Assembly: GCA_029979505.1 (NCBI GenBank) | Contig: JAPOHH010000004.1 | Span: forward strand, 1 to 64,000 | DNA length: 64,000 bases | Source of the DNA: a bacterium | GTDB lineage: Bacteria > Pseudomonadota > Gammaproteobacteria > GCA-002705445 > GCA-002716945 | Reading direction: 5' to 3' | Shown here: in pieces, positions 18,737 to 26,378 of the stretch | Numbering within the stretch: position 1 is the stretch's first letter | Layout: every line of letters begins with the position of its first letter | The notes under the pieces: model-generated | What the model was told of the DNA's origin: nothing | Database searches by the model: none | What the model saw: only the letters and a program-made list of their open reading frames with translations | Position numbers and translations under genes: made by a program

Positions 18737-19193
18737 TTTTTATATCCTTTATAATTTTTTCCGCTAATCTAAGTGCATCGTTTAACATAGCAGGCGTAAG
18801 ATGCATTTTAGCATTATCTTTTATCCTTTCAGAATTATATCCATGTTTTATTGCAATTAATGACCACGCATACGAGTTTACATAATCCTTATTAGTCCCC
18901 ATTCCATTAAGATACATGTAAGCTAAATTATTTTGAGCTCGAGCCAGTCCTTTTGAGGCTGCTTTTTTGCAATATCTAAATGCAATGGATAGATCTTTAT
19001 TTACACCATTCCCAAAAAAATATAATAAACCTATATTATATATTGCGCTTGCCTCACCATTATTAGCCTCTTCGGTCCATATTTCCAAAGCTTTGCTGTA
19101 TTCACCATTATTATAGTGTGTATATGCCATATCATCAGCAGATATAGAAAAAGATACTAAACTTAATAAGACTAGTAATAATAATTTACTCAT
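18729..19193 (-). CDS. Secreted Sel1-repeat (SLR/TPR-like) protein
   Basis: A 154-residue protein with a typical Sec signal peptide (MSKLLLLVLLSLVSFSISA, cleavage likely after residue 19). It then has about three Sel1-like helical repeats: YNNGEYSKALEIWTEEANNG, EASAIYNIGLLYFFGNGV and AFRYCKKAASKGLARAQNNL with following LAYMYLNGMG. Sel1 repeats mediate protein-protein contacts, here in the periplasm. No catalytic domain is present. The gene overlaps apaG by 8 bp on the same strand, which suggests co-transcription but not a shared function. Confidence 0.85.
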   Translation of the reverse strand: MSKLLLLVLLSLVSFSISADDMAYTHYNNGEYSKALEIWTEEANNGEASAIYNIGLLYFFGNGVNKDLSIAFRYCKKAASKGLARAQNNLAYMYLNGMGTNKDYVNSYAWSLIAIKHGYNSERIKDNAKMHLTPAMLNDALRLAEKIIKDIKNE

Positions 19194-19227
19194 ACTACAT
19201 TGTATATTAATAAAACTTTATTATTCT

Positions 19228-19566
19228 ATGACCATGGATATAAATATATTCAACAAAATCTATTCTAATATTATTAATGGTAATAAAAATATCAAATCAT
19301 CATTAACCAAGATTCAATCAATTCTATCTAATGAGACTAAAGAATCTAATGAAATGTTAAGGATTTACCAAAAATATATTACCGATAGTGAGTCAATTAC
19401 TAAGGAAGAACTTGTGAAAGCAAACAAACAGTTTTCTGATTTACTAAAAGGATTGGGACTTGCTGGAGTATTTGCTCTACCAGGAGGGTTGCTTGCTATC
19501 GCATTTATTGTCAAGGCAGGACAGAAGCTAGGTATTGATATTATTCCTGAGAAATATCGCAAGTAG
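19228..19566 (+). CDS. Small protein with LETM1-like C-terminal segment, function unknown
   Basis: A 112-residue protein. The first 70 residues are a predicted helical, Asn/Lys/Ser-rich region (NIFNKIYSNIINGN through KEELVKANKQFSDLL). The last 40 residues contain a hydrophobic helix KGLGLAGVFALPGGLLAIAF followed by IVKAGQKLGIDIIPEKYRK. This ending resembles the short motif seen in bacterial LETM1-domain-like proteins; I cannot confirm homology by eye. ATG codons at 19228 and 19234 are both possible and neither has a clear ribosome-binding site. The gene is divergent from the Sel1 gene (34 bp gap) and ends 2 bp before the convergent 6-TM gene. One membrane segment is likely. Confidence 0.6.
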   Translation: MTMDINIFNKIYSNIINGNKNIKSSLTKIQSILSNETKESNEMLRIYQKYITDSESITKEELVKANKQFSDLLKGLGLAGVFALPGGLLAIAFIVKAGQKLGIDIIPEKYRK

Positions 19567-19568
19567 TA

Positions 19569-20231
19569 TTAATCGTCAAAATAATCATCTTTTTTCTGTA
19601 TTCTTAATCCATGTTTTTCTTGTACTTTAGTTCCAATGAATAAAGATGGTAACAGAAAGATAAAGAATAAGTCGACAAAGTACCAAAAGGCATTAACATC
19701 AAATGCATTGAGCAATCCTGCGACGATTGCGTTTATCCATAACCAAAAGAAAGGTAGAAATTTATCAGGAGCAATAACCCACGGCATGTGCTCTAACATA
19801 AGGGTAGTAAAGTATTTACCGTGTAAACCATAATATACTGTTATAAATACTGTAAACACTACTGTACCTATGACAAGTGAATTTGCTAAAGATGGAAATA
19901 TCCCAATCATTCCTAGAAGTGTTACAACAAATTGTAAGTAACCCTCCCAAGTGAGCCAGATAAGCAGCATTGTCAAAATAGCGTACTTTGTTGCTCTTTT
20001 TTCATTAACGTCATAAGCGCTTCTTTTATACAGAAGCTTATACATAGCTACAATTGCAACAAGATAGTATATTATCAAAGCAAATGTTTGAGACGATAAT
20101 GCCTCAGTGAGATGGTCGATAATCATGGCTAAATGATTTTCTACCGTTAACCACACTATTAATGTAGCAATTGTTGCATTTACATATGCTTGTACACCTC
20201 TAGGTGTAATCGACTTCCATGGATCACCCAT
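19569..20231 (-). CDS. Polytopic membrane protein of unknown function
   Basis: I do not recognise this 220-residue protein. It has about six hydrophobic segments: roughly residues 14-36, 48-65, 82-104, 117-138, 158-178 and 182-202. A charged cytosolic-looking C-terminus (KVQEKHGLRIQKKDDYFDD) follows. Tryptophan and aromatic content is high, with repeated LIWLTWEGYLQF-type segments. Charged loops (YKRSAYDVNEKRATKY) lie between segments 2 and 3. Subunit-C proteins of ammonia/methane monooxygenase have a similar size and helix count, but I see none of their ligand motifs. It is separated by 55 bp from the divergent gmk gene and converges on the LETM1-like gene. Confidence 0.7.
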   Translation of the reverse strand: MGDPWKSITPRGVQAYVNATIATLIVWLTVENHLAMIIDHLTEALSSQTFALIIYYLVAIVAMYKLLYKRSAYDVNEKRATKYAILTMLLIWLTWEGYLQFVVTLLGMIGIFPSLANSLVIGTVVFTVFITVYYGLHGKYFTTLMLEHMPWVIAPDKFLPFFWLWINAIVAGLLNAFDVNAFWYFVDLFFIFLLPSLFIGTKVQEKHGLRIQKKDDYFDD

Positions 20232-20286
20232 TTTCCTCTCCTCTGAAACTTATGATAAACTATGATTTTCTAATTTAACAGGTTAT

Positions 20287-20889
20287 ATGTCGAATATTTT
20301 TATTATAAGTGCTCCTTCTGGATGTGGTAAGACTTCATTAGTTAGAGAGATATCACGTACTTATGATTTCCTGGAATTAACAGTCTCATGTACCACCAGA
20401 AAAATGCGTAGAGGAGAGGTTGATGGAGAGGATTATCACTTCATGACTGCAGAGCATTTTATGACCAAGATTAGTAATGGAGAATTTATAGAACATGAGT
20501 CAGTTTATGACAACTATTATGGTACGACATTTAGCTCAATTATTGATATTACAAATACAGGAAAAGATGCGCTTTTAGAGATAGACTATAAAGGCATGTT
20601 GGCTATAAAAAGAATTATTCCTAATGCCATATCAATTTACATATTACCTCCAAGTTTAGAAGAATTAAAAAACAGGCTTATACAGCGGGGATTGGATACA
20701 CAAGAGGTGATTAACAATAGAGTCTCAAAAGCCGAGAATGAACTCAGATATTCTAGATTTTCAGATTTTACTGTAATAAATGATGATTATAATTTAGCTC
20801 TAAGTTCACTAAAATCATTAATCTTATATAAAAAAATTAACCAAAATACTGACCTAAATAGACTAAATAGACATTTTGAATCTTGCTAG
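20287..20889 (+). CDS. gmk: Guanylate kinase
   Basis: Phosphorylates GMP to GDP using ATP. The 200-residue protein carries the P-loop APSGCGKTS (9-17), the GMP-binding signature SCTTRKMRRGEVDGEDYHF (about 35-53) and EHESVYDNYYGT (60s-70s), and the lid/adenine segment RLIQRGLDTQEVI near 130. Length matches E. coli Gmk (207). It begins the conserved run gmk-rpoZ-spoT, which links guanine nucleotide supply, the RNA polymerase omega subunit and ppGpp metabolism. It is the first gene of a plus-strand series that continues to uvrD. Confidence 0.96.
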   Translation: MSNIFIISAPSGCGKTSLVREISRTYDFLELTVSCTTRKMRRGEVDGEDYHFMTAEHFMTKISNGEFIEHESVYDNYYGTTFSSIIDITNTGKDALLEIDYKGMLAIKRIIPNAISIYILPPSLEELKNRLIQRGLDTQEVINNRVSKAENELRYSRFSDFTVINDDYNLALSSLKSLILYKKINQNTDLNRLNRHFESC

Positions 20890-20918
20890 GTAGTAATATT
20901 CTGATATACTCATTGTCC

Positions 20919-21308
20919 ATGGCAAGAGTAACAATAGAAGATTGTTTAAAAAGAATAGATAATGCTTACGATATAGTATCTCTTGCAAGTCAGCGAGCTA
21001 AAGATCTTCTAGATGGCTCAGAATCTAAGATTGATTATCAAGGCAAACCTACTGTTATCGCTCTCAAAGAAATTGCAGAAGGTTTGATAGATATGTCTTA
21101 TTTCGAAACACGAAGAAAGCAGAAAATTGAGGATCAATTATCTGATGCTATAGCTGAAGAAGAAGCAATAGCTGATATAGCAGCTGAAACTCAGCAACTT
21201 ATCCAAGAAAATAATAGATCTACAGAAGAACTTCAAGCAGATGATGCTGTCATTTCAGATAGCATAGAAGAAGACGCATCAGAAAATACTGAAGACAAAC
21301 CACTATAA
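20919..21308 (+). CDS. rpoZ: RNA polymerase omega subunit
   Basis: I start at the ATG at 20919 (MARVTIEDCLKRIDNAYDIV), the conserved N-terminus; a longer frame from 20883 would overlap gmk. The first 60 or so residues match omega: LASQRAKDLLDGSES, followed by KPTVIALKEIAEGLI. Omega assists folding of the beta-prime subunit and forms one ppGpp-binding site in proteobacterial RNA polymerase. The protein is 129 residues against 91 in E. coli, owing to an acidic C-terminal tail rich in Glu, Asp and Ala (about residues 75-129). It lies between gmk and spoT as in E. coli. Confidence 0.95.
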   Translation: MARVTIEDCLKRIDNAYDIVSLASQRAKDLLDGSESKIDYQGKPTVIALKEIAEGLIDMSYFETRRKQKIEDQLSDAIAEEEAIADIAAETQQLIQENNRSTEELQADDAVISDSIEEDASENTEDKPL

Positions 21309-21326
21309 AAATCTTATTCTAGGTGT

Positions 21327-23453
21327 ATGGCAATACCTAGAACGATAAAAAACACTGAAGATATTACATTTGCTAAGTTTAAAAAACAGCTACAAAAGTA
21401 TCTTAATTCATATCAGATAAAGAAAATTGAAAAAGCTTTTAATGTTGCTAGAGATGCGCACGATGGCCAGAAAAGAAAATCTGGAGAAAATTATATAACT
21501 CACCCACTCAATGCCGCAGCTTATCTAGCCGAATACGAGCTAGACCATGAAACTATTATGGCGGCGATACTCCATGATGTTGTTGAGGATACGAATATAC
21601 GCTTGGAAAATCTTGATAAAATTTTTGGTAAGAAAGTTGCTGAACTTGTTGATGGTGTCAGCAAACTAGATAAGATAAATTTTAACTCCAAAGAAGAAGC
21701 TGATGCTGCAAACTTAAGGAAAATGATTCTAGCGATGAGTAATGACATAAGGGTGTTATTGATTAAGTTAGCTGATAGACGCCATAACCTTACTACCATA
21801 AGTGTTCTTAAGAAAAGTAAAGCCAAAAGAATTGCAAGAGAAACGCTTGAAATATATGCACCGCTCGCATTGAGACTAGGCATTCATAATCTATCTACCG
21901 AATTAGAAAATTTATCTTTTCAAACTTATTATCCCCTCAGACACTCAATTCTTACTGAAAATATAGACAAAGCTAGAGGTAATCGGAAACTTTTAATGAA
22001 TAAAATTCAGTCTGAAGTAACTAAGAAACTAAACTCAGAATCTATAAAAAGCCAAACTAAAGCGAGAGAAAAACATGCCTATGGAATATATAAAAAAATG
22101 AAATCCAAAGAATTAAGATTCTCTCAAATTCATGACATATTTGGCGTAAGGATTATTACCGAATCAGTAGATTTATGTTACAGAGCTCTCGGTTGTATTC
22201 ATAATCTCTATAAGCCTATCCCAGGTAGGTTTAAAGATTATATCGCAATACCTAAGTCAAATGGATATCAATCACTGCACACTGCAGTTCTTGGTCCTCA
22301 TAATTTACCTATGGAGTTTCAAATAAGGACTAATGATATGGATTATCTAGCACAGTCTGGTATCGCAGCTCACTGGGTATATAAATCTAAAACATCAATA
22401 ACTAAACTATCAAGAGAACAGCAATGGTTAAATAATCTTCTGGATATTCAAAAACAAGCTGGTGACCCTAGTGAACTTTTGGGAAGTATCAGGGAGGACT
22501 TAAATCCAGGAAAAGTTTATGTATTTTCATCTAAAGGACAAATTATAGAGCTTCCTAAAAAATCAACATTGATAGATTTTGCATATTCTATACATACTGA
22601 CTTAGGTAACAAGTACTTGAAAGGATCAGTAGATGGCGAATTTAAACCACCTGATACGATACTTAAAAATGGGCAGAGAATTATAATAAAAAAATCAGAA
22701 GTCTCTAAGCCAGATCCAGCTTGGTTAAATTTTGTTATATCAGTTAAAGCGAGAACCTCTATTAGAAACTATCTGAGGAGTATGCATGAAAATGATGCAA
22801 TTAAGCTAGGGGAAAAACTGCTTAAAACATCATTAGCCGAGCTTCAAATCTCCATTACTGATGTGCCTAAAAAGACATTAGAATTTATATTATCAGAACT
22901 GAAATACACTACTATTAACGAACTTTTTAGAGAGATTGGTTTGGGTAATAAAATACCTAAACTAATTGCATTAAGAATGGCACCATCGTTTAAGAAAAAT
23001 AATCACAATGTTGCGTACGATATTGAAGGCTCCGAGGGTTTAGTAATGTCTTATGCAAAATGTTGTCATCCTATTCCCGGTGATATGATTATTGGATATG
23101 CTAGTCAAGGTAAAGGTATAGTTGTTCACAGAAGTAGTTGTAAAAGTATAAAGCACACCAAACCTAATGAGGATAATATTGAATTAAGATGGAGTGAAAA
23201 TGTTGATAATAATTTCAGTGCCTCTATTATTATAGAAGTAGAAAACGAGAGAGGTGTGCTCGCACAGGTTTCATCAGTTATTGCTCAGAATAATCATAAT
23301 ATAGAGAGTGTTAATTATACTGATAGTCATGATACAGGGCACAATACCATGTTAATCGTAGTTTCTGTTAAAAATACGAATCAGATAAAAAAATTACTTG
23401 ATAGAATTAAAAAAATTAAAAACGTTTATAAAGCTGAGAGAAAAAGAAGTTAG
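21327..23453 (+). CDS. spoT: Bifunctional (p)ppGpp synthetase/hydrolase SpoT
   Basis: The 708-residue protein has the full long RSH layout. The HD hydrolase domain shows His59 and the HD pair at 83-84 (ILHDVVEDT), with the ligand set apparently intact. The synthetase domain contains Arg301-Phe-Lys-Asp304 (GRFKDYIAIPK), the RXKD form typical of bifunctional enzymes rather than the EXDD form of RelA. SNGYQSLHT follows. TGS (KVYVFSSKGQIIELPKKST, near residue 395), a Cys-His zinc-finger-like segment (AKCCHPIPGD) and a C-terminal ACT domain complete it. It lies 18 bp after rpoZ and 2 bp before ubiE. Whether a separate RelA exists elsewhere cannot be judged. Confidence 0.95.
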   Translation: MAIPRTIKNTEDITFAKFKKQLQKYLNSYQIKKIEKAFNVARDAHDGQKRKSGENYITHPLNAAAYLAEYELDHETIMAAILHDVVEDTNIRLENLDKIFGKKVAELVDGVSKLDKINFNSKEEADAANLRKMILAMSNDIRVLLIKLADRRHNLTTISVLKKSKAKRIARETLEIYAPLALRLGIHNLSTELENLSFQTYYPLRHSILTENIDKARGNRKLLMNKIQSEVTKKLNSESIKSQTKAREKHAYGIYKKMKSKELRFSQIHDIFGVRIITESVDLCYRALGCIHNLYKPIPGRFKDYIAIPKSNGYQSLHTAVLGPHNLPMEFQIRTNDMDYLAQSGIAAHWVYKSKTSITKLSREQQWLNNLLDIQKQAGDPSELLGSIREDLNPGKVYVFSSKGQIIELPKKSTLIDFAYSIHTDLGNKYLKGSVDGEFKPPDTILKNGQRIIIKKSEVSKPDPAWLNFVISVKARTSIRNYLRSMHENDAIKLGEKLLKTSLAELQISITDVPKKTLEFILSELKYTTINELFREIGLGNKIPKLIALRMAPSFKKNNHNVAYDIEGSEGLVMSYAKCCHPIPGDMIIGYASQGKGIVVHRSSCKSIKHTKPNEDNIELRWSENVDNNFSASIIIEVENERGVLAQVSSVIAQNNHNIESVNYTDSHDTGHNTMLIVVSVKNTNQIKKLLDRIKKIKNVYKAERKRS

Positions 23454-23455
23454 TT

Positions 23456-24193
23456 ATGGATAAAGCTAAATTTGGGTACAAGGACGTTAACAAATCAGAC
23501 AAGCCTAGTCGAGTAAATAAGGTTTTTACATCTGTCTCAAATAGATATGATTTAATGAATGATTTCATGTCTTTTGGATTACATAGAATTTGGAAAAAAC
23601 AATTTATAAAATTATGTCATGTCCAATCAAAAAGGAAAGTTCTGGATATTGCTTGTGGTACTGGTGATATATCAATATCGCTTCATAAAGAAAATCCAAA
23701 AATTGATTTGACATGCTTAGACCCTAACCCTGACATGATTAATCTTTGTAAACAGAAGTTTATTAATAAAGGTAATGTTGATATTAATTATGAAATAGAA
23801 GGTATTGAAGATTTCCTGCCAACAAAAAAGCAAAGATTTGATTTAATTACAGTTGCATTTGGTTTCAGAAATTTTACTGATCATGATAAAGCATTAGAAA
23901 ACATCTTTAGTTTATTAGAGCCTGGCGGTTCATTTATAATAATGGATTTCAAGAAACCCAGAGGAAAACTCTTCTCTAAAATATTTGAATTTTATACATT
24001 AAATGTTATTCCTAAAATCGGAAAAGTTGTAGCTAACGATGAAAGTAGTTACAGATACTTAGGAGAATCTATACAGACTTACTTTTCACCTGAAGAAATA
24101 AAAGATATGCTTAACAAGGTAGGGTTTGTGAATACTAAGATAATTAACTTGCTTGAGGATGTTGCAACTATTCATATCGGACAAAAATCATGA
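23456..24193 (+). CDS. ubiE: Ubiquinone/menaquinone C-methyltransferase UbiE
   Basis: A 245-residue SAM-dependent methyltransferase that C-methylates the ring in ubiquinone (and menaquinone) synthesis. Landmarks: FTSVSNRYDLMNDFMSFGLHR (about 22-42), the SAM motif VLDIACGTGDISISL (61-75), LDPNPDMI, and ITVAFGFRNFTDHDKAL (about 124-140), the family signature. It is immediately followed by ubiJ and ubiB with ATGA overlaps, the same trio as in E. coli. Only ubiquinone is supported here, since no menaquinone genes are visible. Confidence 0.96.
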   Translation: MDKAKFGYKDVNKSDKPSRVNKVFTSVSNRYDLMNDFMSFGLHRIWKKQFIKLCHVQSKRKVLDIACGTGDISISLHKENPKIDLTCLDPNPDMINLCKQKFINKGNVDINYEIEGIEDFLPTKKQRFDLITVAFGFRNFTDHDKALENIFSLLEPGGSFIIMDFKKPRGKLFSKIFEFYTLNVIPKIGKVVANDESSYRYLGESIQTYFSPEEIKDMLNKVGFVNTKIINLLEDVATIHIGQKS

Positions 24194-24759
24194 AAGACAA
24201 GATAATTACAAGAATAAATAAAATCTTAGAGAATGAAACCTCAAAGAATATATATATTAGTTTATTTAAAGATAAGTTGGCCCAAAAAAAAATTAAGATT
24301 AATATTAATGATATAGAATTCGCCATATGCTTAAATTTTGATAGTGACAATATAGTTTTATCTGAGGATGAAGATAAAGTTGATGTTGAGATTACGGGAT
24401 CATTGGCATCATTTATATTGTATGCATCTACTGGGAGCGAGTTACTCTCATCTAAAATAAAAATTAGTGGAGATGTGGAGACTGCAAATACAATAAATGA
24501 GCTGTTCAAGAAAACTGATATTTTAAGGGATATTATTGTTCAAATGATAGGCCAAAAATCTGCCTCTTCATTGTTCTCGATTTTAGATCCCATTAAATCA
24601 AAAATAGATCAATCAAGTGCTAAGAATAAAGACGCACTCTCTAAATTTTTAAAATATGATATTGATTTAATACCAACGAAAGAAGATATTAATAATTACA
24701 TCGATCAAGTTGATGAGATAAAAAGTCGTACTGAAAAACTCTTGGCTAAGATTAAATGA
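24190..24759 (+). CDS. ubiJ: Ubiquinone biosynthesis accessory factor UbiJ (SCP2 domain)
   Basis: A 189-residue protein with an SCP2-like lipid-binding N-terminal part (NIVLSEDEDKVDVEITGSLASFILYA, about 53-80, then LLSSKIKISGDVETA) and a helical C-terminal part. UbiJ provides the lipid-binding scaffold of the soluble Ubi complex, presenting hydrophobic intermediates to the hydroxylases and methylases. Sequence divergence in SCP2 proteins is high, so the call rests on the fold pattern plus its place between ubiE and ubiB, with 4 bp overlaps on both sides. UbiK, its known partner, is encoded at 37.8 kb. Confidence 0.9.
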   Translation: MKDKIITRINKILENETSKNIYISLFKDKLAQKKIKININDIEFAICLNFDSDNIVLSEDEDKVDVEITGSLASFILYASTGSELLSSKIKISGDVETANTINELFKKTDILRDIIVQMIGQKSASSLFSILDPIKSKIDQSSAKNKDALSKFLKYDIDLIPTKEDINNYIDQVDEIKSRTEKLLAKIK

Positions 24760-26378
24760 GTAATATTCTTAGAGTTTTTAAAATAATATATCTATTTTTC
24801 AAGTATGATATTGATAAATGCTTGATGAGATCACCTAGAATAGGTAATAAAAAATATCTCTTCTTACTTTTACCTTGGAATCTTCTAAGGTTTAATAAGT
24901 CTATTGATTTGGCAACGAATATTCGACTTATTTGTGAGGACTTAGGGCCTATATTCGTGAAACTTGGGCAGATGATATCTACTAGGAAAGATTTACTTAG
25001 TGATGATATAGCTACAGAACTTGCTAAGTTACAAGATCACGTAAAACCTTTTGATGGTGCAACTGCAAAAAAAATTATTGAAGAAGAATTAGGTCAAAAT
25101 ACAAAAGATATTTTCTTATCATTTCAAACAAAACCTATGGCCTCAGCATCAATAGCTCAAGTACATCCAGCTAAACTTAGAACCGGAGAGGATGTAATTG
25201 TTAAAGTTGTAAGACCTGATATTAAAGTCAAGATTATGCAAGATATTTCTCTAATGAAAAAAATTGCATCTTACTTAGATGGTCTATCAAGCGATTTTAA
25301 AAGGATGCATCTAATAGATATAGTTAATGATTATGAAATGGTAATTTATGACGAATTAAATCTTATTAAGGAAGCTGCAAATGCAAAACAGATTAGTAAA
25401 AACTTTCATAATTCTGATTTTATATATATTCCAACTGTTCACTGCACTTACTTAACCAGTAAGGTAATGGTTATGGAGAGAATTTACGGAACTCCTATTA
25501 ATGATAAAACCAAATTATCCGAACAAGGAATTTCATTTACAGAGATTGCCGAGAAGTCTGTCGAGTTATTTTTTGTTCAAGTTTTTGAACATAACTTTTT
25601 TCATGCAGATATGCATCCAGGTAATATATTTATCCAGAAACATAATCACTCTTTTAGATTTGTACTTGTAGACTTTGGAATTATGGGATCACTGAGCGAG
25701 TTCGACAAAAAATATTTAGCAGAAAATTTCATAGCTTTTTTTAATCGTGATTATGCCAGTGTAGCTAGACTTCATGTTGAATGCGAGTGGGTACCAAAAG
25801 ATACAAACATACCATCACTTGAAAGTGCAATCAGAGAGAATTGTGAATGCATGCTCGATAAACCAATAAAAGATGTCTCACTTAGTGACATAATAGTAGG
25901 ACTTTTCGATACTGCAAGAAGATTTAAACTTGAAGTACAACCTCAATTAATTTTAATGCAGAAGACACTTCTATATACAGAGGGACTGGGAAGGGAATTT
26001 AATCCAGAATTAGACTTGTGGAAAACATCCAAACCTATATTAGAGCAGTGGATGAAAGAGCAAAAAGGACCTAAAGTGATAGCGAAGAAAATTATGAACA
26101 ATCTTGATGATTATTTAGAAATAATCCCAGAGATACCATCATTTTTTAGAAGAATATCAAACCATTATAGTGGCAACTCCTCTGATCTTACTAAAAACTT
26201 CGATCAGTTGAGAGTCATAGAAAAAAAACTTAATTCTAATAAAATAAGAAACCACTATTATTTTTCAATTATTCTTCTTGTAATTATATTTGTTGCTCCT
26301 CTGGGTTTTCTTGATATCTATAAAGGAGAAGTTCTGCTATTATTGGCTTCTCTAATGTACATCTCAAAACCTAAATGA
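24756..26378 (+). CDS. ubiB: Ubiquinone biosynthesis ATPase/kinase-like protein UbiB
   Basis: A 540-residue ABC1/ADCK-type atypical kinase. The KxGQ family motif appears as FVKLGQMISTRKDLL near residue 70, the Ala-rich nucleotide loop as ASASIAQVHPAKL near 130, the invariant lysine in DVIVKVVRPD, the catalytic segment HADMHPGNIFI near 285, and the metal-binding DFGIMG near 307. A hydrophobic C-terminus (about residues 500-535) anchors it to the membrane. UbiB is needed for ubiquinone synthesis, probably by extracting hydrophobic precursors from the membrane by its ATPase activity. It overlaps ubiJ and uvrD by 4 bp each. Confidence 0.96.
   Translation: MSNILRVFKIIYLFFKYDIDKCLMRSPRIGNKKYLFLLLPWNLLRFNKSIDLATNIRLICEDLGPIFVKLGQMISTRKDLLSDDIATELAKLQDHVKPFDGATAKKIIEEELGQNTKDIFLSFQTKPMASASIAQVHPAKLRTGEDVIVKVVRPDIKVKIMQDISLMKKIASYLDGLSSDFKRMHLIDIVNDYEMVIYDELNLIKEAANAKQISKNFHNSDFIYIPTVHCTYLTSKVMVMERIYGTPINDKTKLSEQGISFTEIAEKSVELFFVQVFEHNFFHADMHPGNIFIQKHNHSFRFVLVDFGIMGSLSEFDKKYLAENFIAFFNRDYASVARLHVECEWVPKDTNIPSLESAIRENCECMLDKPIKDVSLSDIIVGLFDTARRFKLEVQPQLILMQKTLLYTEGLGREFNPELDLWKTSKPILEQWMKEQKGPKVIAKKIMNNLDDYLEIIPEIPSFFRRISNHYSGNSSDLTKNFDQLRVIEKKLNSNKIRNHYYFSIILLVIIFVAPLGFLDIYKGEVLLLLASLMYISKPK

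Noticed and set aside
19569..20231. Ammonia/methane monooxygenase subunit C
   Set aside because: Size and helix number are similar but no metal-ligand motifs are seen and no amoA/amoB-like gene is present.
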